From: Frankiaceae bacterium | GTDB lineage: Bacteria; Actinomycetota; Actinomycetes; JAVEEB01 | Assembly (NCBI GenBank): GCA_030840665.1 | Contig: JAVEEB010000176.1 | Coordinates: 1-6,687, forward strand | Reading direction: 5' to 3' | DNA length: 6,687 bases | In this document: positions 1 to 6,130 of the stretch, one piece after another | Numbering within the stretch: the stretch's first letter is position 1 | How the letters are laid out: each line of letters opens with the position of its first letter | The notes under the pieces: generated by a model | Databases searched by the model: none | What the model saw: the letters and a program-made list of their open reading frames with translations, nothing else | Told to the model about the DNA's origin: nothing | Made by a program: the position numbers and the translations under genes

Positions 1-1015
1 CATCCGCGACACCGCGATCGCCCAGCCGCTCATCGTCGCCGCCGGCCTGGCCGCCGCCGAGGTCCTCCTCGAAGACAGCGACGGGTCCGTCGGCATCGCC
101 GCCGGGCACTCCGTCGGCGAGTTCACCGCGACCGCTGCCGCCGGTGGCATCAGCGCCGAGGGCGCCTTGGTCCTCGTCCGCGAGCGCGGGCGCCTCATGG
201 CGGCCGCGGCCGCCGCTGCGGAGCCCAGCGGCATGAGTGCGCTCCTCGGCGGCGACCCGAAGATCGTGGTCCCGCACGTCGAGGCCTTCGGCCTGACCAT
301 CGCCAACCACAACGGCGCCGGGCAGCTGGTGGCCGCCGGTTCGCTCGAGGCGCTCCGCAAGCTCGACGAGAACCCGCCGGAGGGTGCGCGCGTCCGCACG
401 CTGGCGGTCGCCGGAGCGTTCCACACCGAATACATGCACCCCGCCGCCGCGGAGCTCGAGCAGCTCGCCGCGGGTGTCCCCATGCGCGACCCGCACGTGC
501 GCCTGCTGTCCAACGCCGACGGCAAGGTTGTCACGTCCGGCCCCGAACTGCTGCGCCGGCTCGTCGCCCAGGTGGCGTCGCCGGTCCGCTGGGACCTGTG
601 CATGAAGACGTTCGGCCAGCTCGGCGTCACGGCCGTCATCGAGCTGCCGCCCGCGGGCAGCCTCACCGGCCTCATCAAGCGCGCCCTGCCGGGAGTCGAG
701 ACCGTCGCCCTCAAGTCGCCGGACGACCTCGACAAGGCCCGCGGCCTCCTCACGGCCCACGAGATGACCCACGAACCCGCTCCGGCCTGGCGCGTTGTCG
801 TCGCCCCGTCGGGCGGCATCTTCACCTCGAGCGTCGCCGAAGGCACCGAGGTCGCCCCCGGCGCCGTCATCGGCGAGCTCGTCAACCGCGACAAGAGGGA
901 CACCGTCACCGCAGCAAACGGCGGTGTCGTGATCGAGTGGTTGATCGTCGACGGCGATCCGGTGAGCCCCGGCCAGCCGCTCGTCCGCCTGCACCCGACG
1001 GAGGATTCCGCATGA
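1..1015 (+). CDS. fabD: Malonyl-CoA:ACP transacylase (FabD) with C-terminal biotinyl/lipoyl-like domain, 5' partial
   Basis: This enzyme moves the malonyl group from CoA to the ACP thiol, supplying extender units for cytosolic type II fatty acid synthesis. The first whole codon is at base 2 and 337 residues are visible; comparison with E. coli FabD suggests about 55 N-terminal residues are missing. The nucleophile lies in GHSVGE (Ser37 of the fragment, bases 110-112). Arg62 in ERGRLM, His141 in GAFHT and Gln190 in AQVASPVRW match E. coli Ser92, Arg117, His201 and Gln250, with identical Ser-Arg and His-Gln spacings. The catalytic fold ends near residue 250 (ELPPAGSLTGLIKR, then SPDDLDKA). About 75 further residues form a barrel-sandwich-like domain, described separately, so the full protein would be near 390 residues against about 310 in E. 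coli. The stop overlaps the fabH start as ATGA. Identity is firm; the true start is outside the window. Confidence 0.95.
   Translation, partial: IRDTAIAQPLIVAAGLAAAEVLLEDSDGSVGIAAGHSVGEFTATAAAGGISAEGALVLVRERGRLMAAAAAAAEPSGMSALLGGDPKIVVPHVEAFGLTIANHNGAGQLVAAGSLEALRKLDENPPEGARVRTLAVAGAFHTEYMHPAAAELEQLAAGVPMRDPHVRLLSNADGKVVTSGPELLRRLVAQVASPVRWDLCMKTFGQLGVTAVIELPPAGSLTGLIKRALPGVETVALKSPDDLDKARGLLTAHEMTHEPAPAWRVVVAPSGGIFTSSVAEGTEVAPGAVIGELVNRDKRDTVTAANGGVVIEWLIVDGDPVSPGQPLVRLHPTEDSA
788..991 (+). other. Biotinyl/lipoyl-like (barrel-sandwich hybrid) domain at the FabD C-terminus
   Basis: Residues 263-330 of the visible FabD fragment follow the pattern of a biotinyl/lipoyl carrier domain. VVVAPSGGIF is the first strand pair, EGTEVAPGAVIGEL the entry to the hairpin, TVTAANGGVV the strand after the hairpin, and VDGDPVSPGQPLVRL the closing pair. 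The biotin acceptor motif (A/V)MKM is absent. The hairpin reads NRDKRDTVTA, with Lys298 one residue nearer to the following strand than the modified Lys of BCCP or E2 lipoyl domains. DK does, however, resemble the DK of lipoyl domains if one residue is deleted. Fold assignment is by pattern only; modification is uncertain, and the domain may be purely structural or a protein-protein contact. Confidence 0.7.
1000..1005 (+). promoter_or_regulatory. Shine-Dalgarno sequence of fabH inside fabD
   Basis: GGAGGA lies 6 nt before the fabH ATG, within the last codons of fabD. With the ATGA overlap of stop and start it supports the chosen fabH start and coupled or re-initiating translation. Confidence 0.8.
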
Positions 1016-1959
1016 CCTACGGCACGCGCATCAGCGGCCTCGGCGACTACCGACCGTCGACCATCATCAGCAACGAGGACATGGCGAAGCTCGTCGAGAC
1101 CTCGGACGAGTGGATCCGCACGCGAGTCGGGATTGCGAACCGCCGCAAGGCCGGTGCTGACGAGACCGTCGTGACCATGGCCACCGCCGCCGGTGCGAAG
1201 GCCATCGCGGACGCGGGCATCGACCCGACCGAGATCGACCTCGTGCTGGTCGCCACCTGCTCGCTGCTCGCCACGATGCCGCACGCCGCCCCGCGCGTCG
1301 CCGTCGCTCTCGGCATCCCCTCCCCCGGCGCCGTCGACATCAACGCGGCCTGCGCGGGCTTCTGCTACGCGCTGTCGTTCGCCGCCGACGCGGTCCGCGG
1401 CGGCACGGCACGCAACGTCCTCGTGATCGGCGCCGAGAAGTTGACCGACATCACCAACTGGGAGGACCGCAACACCTGCATCCTCTTCGGTGACGGTGCG
1501 GGCGCGGCGCTCGTCAGCCGGAGCGCGGACGGCAGCGAAGGCATCGGGCCGGTCGTGATGGGCAGCGCCGGCGAATTGAGCGAGTTCATCACCATGAACG
1601 ACAAGCTGCAGATGGTGATGGAAGGCCAGTCGGTCTACCGGTGGGCGACGGGTGTGCTGCCGACCGTCGTACGCGAAATCCTTGACCGCACAGGGATCGA
1701 CGCGGCCAACCTCGACGCGCTGGTGCTCCACCAGGCCAACCTGCGCATCATCGACAGCGTGGCCCGGTCGCTGCACCTCCCCGAATCCGTCGCCATCGGT
1801 CGCGACATCGTCGAGTCGGGCAACACGTCCGCCGCGTCGATCCCGTTGGCCCTCACGACGTTGCGCGAGACTGGAGAGGTCACAAGCGGCGATCGCATGT
1901 TGCTGCTCGGTTTCGGCGGCGGCCTCTCGTACGCCGGTCAGGTCATCACCTGCCCGTGA
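1012..1959 (+). CDS. fabH: Beta-ketoacyl-ACP synthase III (FabH)
   Basis: This condensing enzyme starts each fatty acid by joining a short acyl-CoA primer to malonyl-ACP; in actinobacteria it often accepts branched primers, though primer choice cannot be read here. The 315-residue product has the full KAS III triad: Cys114 in NAACAGF, His240 in LHQAN and Asn271 in GNTSAAS, close to E. coli Cys112, His244 and Asn274. Other family signatures are DEWIRTRVGI near residue 30, GDGAGAALV in the middle and GFGGGLSYAG at the C-terminus. Length is normal for the family. The ATG overlaps the fabD stop by 4 bp and has a good ribosome site 6 nt upstream, so the start is well supported. The protein begins directly at the first beta strand (TRISGLGDY), leaving no room for a later start. 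A 65-nt gap separates it from acpP. Confidence 0.96.
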   Translation: MTYGTRISGLGDYRPSTIISNEDMAKLVETSDEWIRTRVGIANRRKAGADETVVTMATAAGAKAIADAGIDPTEIDLVLVATCSLLATMPHAAPRVAVALGIPSPGAVDINAACAGFCYALSFAADAVRGGTARNVLVIGAEKLTDITNWEDRNTCILFGDGAGAALVSRSADGSEGIGPVVMGSAGELSEFITMNDKLQMVMEGQSVYRWATGVLPTVVREILDRTGIDAANLDALVLHQANLRIIDSVARSLHLPESVAIGRDIVESGNTSAASIPLALTTLRETGEVTSGDRMLLLGFGGGLSYAGQVITCP

Positions 1960-2009
1960 ACACCGCCTGAAAATTGGCACCCCACCGCCGCTCACCCGGC
2001 ACCCACCGC

Positions 2010-2017
2010 AAGGAAGG
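2010..2017 (+). promoter_or_regulatory. Strong Shine-Dalgarno sequence of acpP
   Basis: AAGGAAGG ends 7 nt before the acpP ATG, in the 65-nt fabH-acpP gap. It is one of the better ribosome sites in the cluster and fits the high ACP demand of fatty acid synthesis. I see no convincing -35/-10 pair in the gap, so a separate acpP promoter is not claimed. Confidence 0.8.
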
Positions 2018-2024
2018 AACCTGA

Positions 2025-2270
2025 ATGACGGAGAACGAAATCCTCGCCGGCCTCGCAGAGATCATCAACGAGGTCGCGGGTGTCCCCGCCGACCAGGTCG
2101 CGGCGGACAAGACGTTCACGGACGACCTCGACATCGACTCACTGTCGATGGTCGAAGTCGTTGTCCAGGCTGAAGAGCGCTTCGGCGTGAAGATCCCCGA
2201 CGAAGAGGTCAAGAACCTCAAGACCGTCGGCGACGCCGTGAACTTCATCAAGGCTGGTGCGGCCGCGTGA
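2025..2270 (+). CDS. acpP: Acyl carrier protein (AcpP)
   Basis: This is the small acidic carrier that holds growing acyl chains as thioesters on a 4'-phosphopantetheine arm. The 81-residue product has the attachment motif DIDSLSMVE, with Ser39 the modified residue. It has the usual helix II recognition surface just after (SMVEVVVQAEERFGV) and the conserved ending KIPDEEVKNLKTVGDAVNFI. It has no long C-terminal extension of the kind found in mycobacterial AcpM, so it looks like a general fatty-acid ACP and not a mycolate-specialised one. A 4'-phosphopantetheinyl transferase must be encoded elsewhere. Its stop overlaps the fabF start (GTGA), linking production of ACP and of its elongating synthase. 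Start codon choice is secure because of the ribosome site. Confidence 0.97.
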   Translation: MTENEILAGLAEIINEVAGVPADQVAADKTFTDDLDIDSLSMVEVVVQAEERFGVKIPDEEVKNLKTVGDAVNFIKAGAAA

Positions 2271-3508
2271 CTTCTGACGCCACCCGCGTCGTCGTCACCG
2301 GTCTCGGCGCGACGACCCCCCTCGGTGGGGACGTCGCGACCACTTGGGCAGGGCTGCTCGCCGGCAACTCCGGCGTGAAGCTCCTGACCGAGGACTGGGC
2401 CGAATCGCTGCCGGTGCGCATCGCCGCACCGGTGGCGGTCGACCCATCGGAAGTCATGGACCGCGTCGAGGCCCGCACACTCGACCGCAGCGCGCAGCTC
2501 GCGCTGATCGCCGCGCGCGAAGCGTGGGCGGATGCCGGCTTCGCCGAGGGCGAGGTCGACCCGTTCCGGTTAGGCGCCGTCGTCGCGAGCGGCATCGGTG
2601 GTGTGACGACCTTGCTCAATCAGTACGACGTGCTGAAAGAAAAGGGCGCCCGTCGCGTCTCGGCGTACACGGTCCCGATGCTGATGCCCAACGGGCCCGC
2701 AGCGAACGTCAGTCTCGCGATCGGCGCTCGCGCCGGCACGCACACCCCCGTCAGCGCCTGCGCGTCCGGAGCCGAAGCGATCGCCTACGGCATCGACATG
2801 ATCCGGGCGGGTCGCGCGGATGTCGTCGCCGCCGGTGGCACCGAGGCTGCGATCCACGCACTGCCGATGGCCGCGTTTGCGGCCATGCGCGCCCTGTCGA
2901 CGCGGGAGGACGACCCGCAGGGGGCGTCCCGGCCGTACGACAAATCGCGCGACGGTTTCGTGCTCGGCGAAGGCGCCGGCATCTTGATCCTCGAGAGCGA
3001 GGCGCACGCGAAAGCGCGCGGCGCACGCATCTACGGGTACGCGACCGGTTACGGCCTGTCCTCCGACGCGCACCACATCGCCGCCCCCGACCCGACGGGA
3101 GAAGGTGCGGCACGAGCGATGATCGAGTGCGTCGCCAATTCCGGCGCCGAGGCCACTGATGTCGTCCACGTGAACGCACACGCGACGTCGACTCCCGCCG
3201 GCGACGTCGCCGAGTCGCAGGCCATGTACGTCGCCCTCGGCGAGCACGCAGCAAGCGTTCCCGTCACCGCGACGAAGGGCAACATCGGGCACCTGCTCGG
3301 GGCCGCCGGCTCGGTCGCGTCGATCGTGACGCTGCTCGCGCTGCGGGAGGGCCGTATCCCCCCGACGCGCAACCTCACCGACCAGGACGACCAGATCCGT
3401 CTCGACGTCGTGACTGTCGTGCCGCGCCCCGTCGGCGAGGGCCTCGCCCTGGTCAACGCGTTCGGCTTCGGGGGCCACAACGTCTGCCTCGGCTACCGCA
3501 TCAACTAG
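2267..3508 (+). CDS. fabF: Beta-ketoacyl-ACP synthase II (FabF)
   Basis: This elongating condensing enzyme extends acyl-ACP by two carbons using malonyl-ACP. The 413 residues equal the length of E. coli FabF. The active site is complete: Cys165 in VSACASG, His305 in NAHATSTPAGD, Lys337 in TKGNIGH and His342 in the same motif. Each is exactly two positions beyond its E. coli counterpart (163, 303, 335, 340). The C-terminal NAFGFGGHN loop is also present. The start is a GTG overlapping the acpP stop by 4 bp. Upstream there is only a poor AAGG, 13 nt away, so translation probably depends on coupling to acpP. No second KAS follows, unlike the kasA-kasB pair of mycobacteria. The next gene, accD, follows after 39 nt. 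KAS I (FabB) is a less likely name. Confidence 0.95.
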   Translation: MTSDATRVVVTGLGATTPLGGDVATTWAGLLAGNSGVKLLTEDWAESLPVRIAAPVAVDPSEVMDRVEARTLDRSAQLALIAAREAWADAGFAEGEVDPFRLGAVVASGIGGVTTLLNQYDVLKEKGARRVSAYTVPMLMPNGPAANVSLAIGARAGTHTPVSACASGAEAIAYGIDMIRAGRADVVAAGGTEAAIHALPMAAFAAMRALSTREDDPQGASRPYDKSRDGFVLGEGAGILILESEAHAKARGARIYGYATGYGLSSDAHHIAAPDPTGEGAARAMIECVANSGAEATDVVHVNAHATSTPAGDVAESQAMYVALGEHAASVPVTATKGNIGHLLGAAGSVASIVTLLALREGRIPPTRNLTDQDDQIRLDVVTVVPRPVGEGLALVNAFGFGGHNVCLGYRIN

Positions 3509-3531
3509 CCGATCTCTGCTGTGCCACAACG

Positions 3532-3537
3532 AAAGGA
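3532..3537 (+). promoter_or_regulatory. Ribosome binding site that sets the accD start
   Basis: AAAGGA lies 10 nt before the GTG at 3548. An earlier in-frame GTG at 3521 would place this purine tract inside the coding region and has no comparable site ahead of it, so the later GTG is preferred. Confidence 0.6.
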
Positions 3538-3547
3538 CGCCGCACCC

Positions 3548-4960
3548 GTGACGCTTCTCGAGAACGCGCCCCTCGCCGAGCGTCTCGCCGACAAGCGTGG
3601 CCCCTGGGTGAAGGTCGCCGGTCTTGTCGACGACGGCACGTTCACGCCGCTGTTCGACGACGATGACTCGGGTTTCCTGTCAGGTGTCGGGTCGATCGAC
3701 GGCTCCCAGGTCGTCGTCTTCGCCTCCGACGCCAGCGTGCAGGGCGGCGCGATGGGCACGGACGGGTGCCGGCACATCGTCGGTGCGTACGAGAAGGCAC
3801 TCGCGCTTTCCGTGCCGATCATCGGCCTCTGGCACAGCGGTGGCGCGCGGCTGCGCGAAGGCGTCGAATCCCTCGACGCGGTCGGCACCGTTTTTGCTGT
3901 CATGACACGGGCTTCGGGCAAGATCCCGCAGTTGTCGGTCGTGCTCGGTCCGGCCGCCGGCGGCGCGGCTTACGGTCCGGCCCTGACCGACATCGTGATT
4001 CTCGGACCGGGCGGCCGCGTGTTCGTCACCGGCCCCGAGGTCGTGCGGTCGGTCACCGGTGAAGACGTCGACATGCTCAAGCTCGGCGGCCCGGACGCGC
4101 ACGGGCGACGCAGCGGCGTGGTCCACGTCACGACGGACTCGGACGACGAGGCGTACGGCGTTGCGCGTTCCCTGGTGTCCCTGCTCTCGCAGGTCGGCAC
4201 GGCGGACCTCGCGTCGATCGTCGACGGCGACCTCGCGGCCTGCCTTCCCGACACCCCCAAGCGGGCGTACGACGTGCACCCCATCATCGACGGCCTGCTC
4301 GACGAGGGCACGTCGATCGAGCTGCACCCCAAGTGGGCACCCAACATCGTGACCACGCTCGGCCGTCTCGCGGGCCAGACCGTCGGCGTCATTGCCAACA
4401 ACCCGATGCGGCTCGGCGGCTGCCTCGATTCGACGTCGGCGGAGAAGTCGGCGCGGTTCGTACGGATGTGCGACGCGTTCGGAGTGCCGCTCGTCGTGAT
4501 CGTCGACGTGCCCGGCTACCTGCCCGGCGTCGGCCAGGAATGGGACGGCGTCGTTCGCCGCGGCGCCAAGTTGCTGCACGCTTTCGCGGAGGCCGTCGTG
4601 CCGCGGGTGACGCTCATCACGCGCAAGGCGTACGGGGGCGCGTACATCGCCATGAACTCCAAGTCCCTCGGCGCAACCAAGGTTTTTGCCTGGCCGGGCG
4701 CCGAGGTCGCCGTGATGGGCGCCGTCGCCGCCGTGCGCATCCTGCACCGCAAGAAATTGGCCGAGGTGCCCGACGGTCAGCGCGCCGAGGTCGAGGAGCA
4801 GCTCGCGGAAGAGCACGAGCGCATCGCCGGCGGCCTCGACCGCGCGATGGAGCTCGGGGTCGTCGACGCCGTCATCACCCCGATGGTGACCAAGCGCGCC
4901 CTGGCCACCGCAATCGCGGGCGTCGCGGCCCGCGGGGACCACGGCAACATCCCTTTGTAG
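3548..4960 (+). CDS. accD: Acyl-CoA carboxylase carboxyltransferase (beta) subunit, AccD6-like
   Basis: This subunit transfers the carboxyl group from carboxybiotin to an acyl-CoA, most likely acetyl-CoA, giving malonyl-CoA. It needs a biotinylated alpha subunit encoded elsewhere. From the preferred GTG it is 470 residues and contains both halves of the crotonase-like carboxyltransferase in one chain; it lacks the zinc finger of E. coli AccD. The N-terminal half shows HSGGARLREGVESL (about 96-109) and the first oxyanion-hole segment GPAAGGAAY (134-142). The C-terminal half has RKAYGGAYIAMNS, with the second oxyanion hole at Gly364-Ala365. Ile367 sits at the position that, in Streptomyces PccB/AccB work, separates propionyl (Asp) from acetyl (Ile) preference. 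The segment ATKVFAWPGAEVAVMGA resembles mycobacterial AccD6, whose gene also ends a fab cluster. It lies 39 nt after fabF and is probably co-transcribed. Starting at 3521 would add nine residues. Confidence 0.92.
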   Translation: MTLLENAPLAERLADKRGPWVKVAGLVDDGTFTPLFDDDDSGFLSGVGSIDGSQVVVFASDASVQGGAMGTDGCRHIVGAYEKALALSVPIIGLWHSGGARLREGVESLDAVGTVFAVMTRASGKIPQLSVVLGPAAGGAAYGPALTDIVILGPGGRVFVTGPEVVRSVTGEDVDMLKLGGPDAHGRRSGVVHVTTDSDDEAYGVARSLVSLLSQVGTADLASIVDGDLAACLPDTPKRAYDVHPIIDGLLDEGTSIELHPKWAPNIVTTLGRLAGQTVGVIANNPMRLGGCLDSTSAEKSARFVRMCDAFGVPLVVIVDVPGYLPGVGQEWDGVVRRGAKLLHAFAEAVVPRVTLITRKAYGGAYIAMNSKSLGATKVFAWPGAEVAVMGAVAAVRILHRKKLAEVPDGQRAEVEEQLAEEHERIAGGLDRAMELGVVDAVITPMVTKRALATAIAGVAARGDHGNIPL

Positions 4961-4966
4961 TCTGGT

Positions 4967-4981
4967 TTCTCCCGTTGAGAA
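4967..4981 (+). promoter_or_regulatory. Small hairpin covering the ribosome site of the flavin reductase gene
   Basis: TTCTC and GAGAA are perfect 5-bp inverted arms with a 5-nt loop, lying between the accD stop and the next start. The right arm overlaps the only purine-rich ribosome-site candidate (4977-4985). The stem is short and A/T-containing, so an effect on translation is only a suggestion. Confidence 0.25.
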
Positions 4982-4989
4982 GAGACGCC

Positions 4990-5559
4990 GTGACCCTCCC
5001 CACCCTGCAGATCGTCATCGCCAGCACCCGGCCCGGCCGGGTCGGTCCCTCGGTGGCGGAGTGGTTCCACACCGTCGCGGTCGCGCACGGCGGATTCACC
5101 GTCGAGCTCGTCGACCTCGAGACGGTCGACCTGCCGATGCTGGATGAGCCGAAGCATCCCCGACTCGGCGACTACGTGCATCAGCACACGAAGGACTGGA
5201 GCGCCACCATCGGCCGCGCCGACGCGTTCGTCTTCGTGATGCCCGAATACAACTACTCGTACAACGCACCGCTGAAGAATGCGATCGACTACCTGCACAA
5301 CGAATGGCACTACAAGCCGGTGGGCTTCGTCAGCTACGGCGGGATCGCGGCTGGCACGCGTGCCGTCCAGGCCATCAAGCAGGTCGTCACCGCGTTGAAG
5401 ATGATGCCGATGTTCGAGGGCGTGAATGTGCCGTTCGTCAGGCAGTTCCTCGACGCGGACAACCGCTTCGTTCCGAACGACATCCTGGACGCGGCGGCAC
5501 CGGCGATGCTGAACGAGCTCGCGCGCTGGACGTCGGCCATGTCGAGCCTTCGCTCGTAG
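4990..5559 (+). CDS. NAD(P)H-dependent FMN reductase-like flavoprotein
   Basis: This is a predicted cytosolic flavodoxin-fold oxidoreductase of the NADPH-dependent FMN reductase family (PF03358), which reduces flavins, quinones or azo compounds with NAD(P)H. The physiological substrate is not readable. The 189-residue product starts with strand one LQIVIAS, followed by the flavin phosphate-binding loop STRPGRVGPS (residues 12-21). The signature MPEYNYSYNAPLKNAID at residue 84 and VSYGGIAAGTRAV from 114 complete the flavin site. GTG at 4990 is the only start that keeps strand one with a short N-terminus, and its ribosome site (GAGAAGAG) is modest. It begins 29 nt after accD on the same strand, so it could be the last gene of the fatty-acid operon, although no functional tie is evident. 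It converges with the DUF3145 gene across 30 nt, where I see no strong terminator. Confidence 0.88.
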   Translation: MTLPTLQIVIASTRPGRVGPSVAEWFHTVAVAHGGFTVELVDLETVDLPMLDEPKHPRLGDYVHQHTKDWSATIGRADAFVFVMPEYNYSYNAPLKNAIDYLHNEWHYKPVGFVSYGGIAAGTRAVQAIKQVVTALKMMPMFEGVNVPFVRQFLDADNRFVPNDILDAAAPAMLNELARWTSAMSSLRS

Positions 5560-5589
5560 CCCTGCCTCGGTGCCGCTCGCGGCTGCCGG

Positions 5590-6081
5590 TCAGATCACCG
5601 AGAGCAGTCGCGCCGCCGGGCCGTCGGCCGCTGCTTGCCGGAACGGCTCGAGCTCGTCGTCCCACGCTGTGCCGAGCAACGTTTCGATGGCGACAGGGAC
5701 GGCGCCCAGGTACGGCGCACCGGCAAGCAACGCGCGCAGCTGCAGCTCGCCGACGACGACGTCCCCGCTGGCACTGGTCGTCGCGCTGAAGAGACCGAGA
5801 GTGGGGGTGAAGCTGTGCCGCACACCATCGCAGCCGGCCGACGGTTCCTCGGTCACCTCGAAGCGCAGCATCGACCAGCCCTTGAGGACGCTCGCCAGTC
5901 GTCCCGCCGCGCCGATGCGGCCGCGCCACGTGCCTTCGGCGCGCAGCAGCCCGGGCGCATGAGTCTGATCACGCCACGACAAAGCGACCCGCACGCCCAG
6001 CTCATTGGAGAGCGCCCACTCGACGTGGGGTGTCAGGGCAGGCGGGCATGAATGCACGTGCAAAGTGCCACAAACGGTCAC
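5590..6081 (-). CDS. DUF3145 family protein of unknown function
   Basis: This is a 163-residue protein that I recognise as the actinobacterial DUF3145 family; its function is unknown. Visible hallmarks are CGTLHVHS at the N-terminus, HVEWALSNELGVRVALSW, then GWSMLRFEVTEEPS in the middle and AWDDELEPFRQAA near the C-terminus. There is no signal peptide or membrane segment, so it is probably cytosolic. The start is a GTG preceded by GGAGGT; longer upstream extension of the frame runs through intergenic DNA and antisense to the next gene and is not believed. It is transcribed toward the fatty-acid cluster, its stop 30 nt from that of the flavin reductase. My recollection is that DUF3145 genes lie near fab clusters in other actinobacteria too, hinting at a lipid-related role, but this is unverified. 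Confidence 0.85.
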   Translation of the reverse strand: MTVCGTLHVHSCPPALTPHVEWALSNELGVRVALSWRDQTHAPGLLRAEGTWRGRIGAAGRLASVLKGWSMLRFEVTEEPSAGCDGVRHSFTPTLGLFSATTSASGDVVVGELQLRALLAGAPYLGAVPVAIETLLGTAWDDELEPFRQAAADGPAARLLSVI

Positions 6082-6088
6082 AGTGACC
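6076..6088. promoter_or_regulatory. 13-bp palindrome over the DUF3145 start codon
   Basis: GGTCAC-A-GTGACC is a perfect inverted repeat with 6-bp arms. It covers the DUF3145 start codon and part of its ribosome site. It could be an operator half of the intergenic TGTGAC cluster or a chance outcome of the GGAGGTCACTGTGACC start region. Confidence 0.35.
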
Positions 6089-6091
6089 TCC
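6086..6091 (-). promoter_or_regulatory. Shine-Dalgarno sequence of the DUF3145 gene
   Basis: On the minus strand GGAGGT lies 4 nt before the GTG start (5 nt if counted from GGAGG). It is a near-consensus site and the main reason for choosing this start. Confidence 0.75.
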
Positions 6092-6130
6092 GTCGTACCA
6101 GCGAGGGACGCCTTCCCCAGCGGCCTGCGG

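Noticed and set aside
598..1011. N-terminal extension of the fabH frame into fabD
   Set aside because: It is a low-complexity Arg-rich shadow of fabD; the ATG at 1012 with GGAGGA upstream starts a normal-length FabH.
1974..2002. Promoter for acpP starting with TTGGCA
   Set aside because: A -35-like hexamer is present but no -10-like sequence occurs 16-18 bp downstream, so the gap is treated as an intra-operon spacer with a ribosome site.
2570..3529. Minus-strand open frame of 319 codons opposite fabF
   Set aside because: It lies antisense to a complete FabF with an intact active site, has no family motif and no ribosome site, and is a codon-bias artefact.
3521..3547. Upstream GTG as the accD start
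   Set aside because: It is in frame but lacks a ribosome site and would bury the AAAGGA that is well placed for GTG 3548; the nine extra residues match no known domain.
3680..4942. Long minus-strand open frame of 420 codons opposite accD
   Set aside because: It is a GC-rich antisense shadow of a clearly real gene; the translation is biased to His, Arg, Asp and Gly with no recognisable domain.
4333..4989. N-terminal extension of the flavin reductase frame into accD
   Set aside because: The extension is Arg-rich out-of-frame accD sequence; the flavodoxin fold starts right after GTG 4990.
5572..5583. Possible terminator GCCG-CTCG-CGGC between the convergent flavin reductase and DUF3145 genes
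   Set aside because: The stem is only 4 bp, mismatches follow outward and there is no T tract; GC-rich DNA gives such stems by chance.
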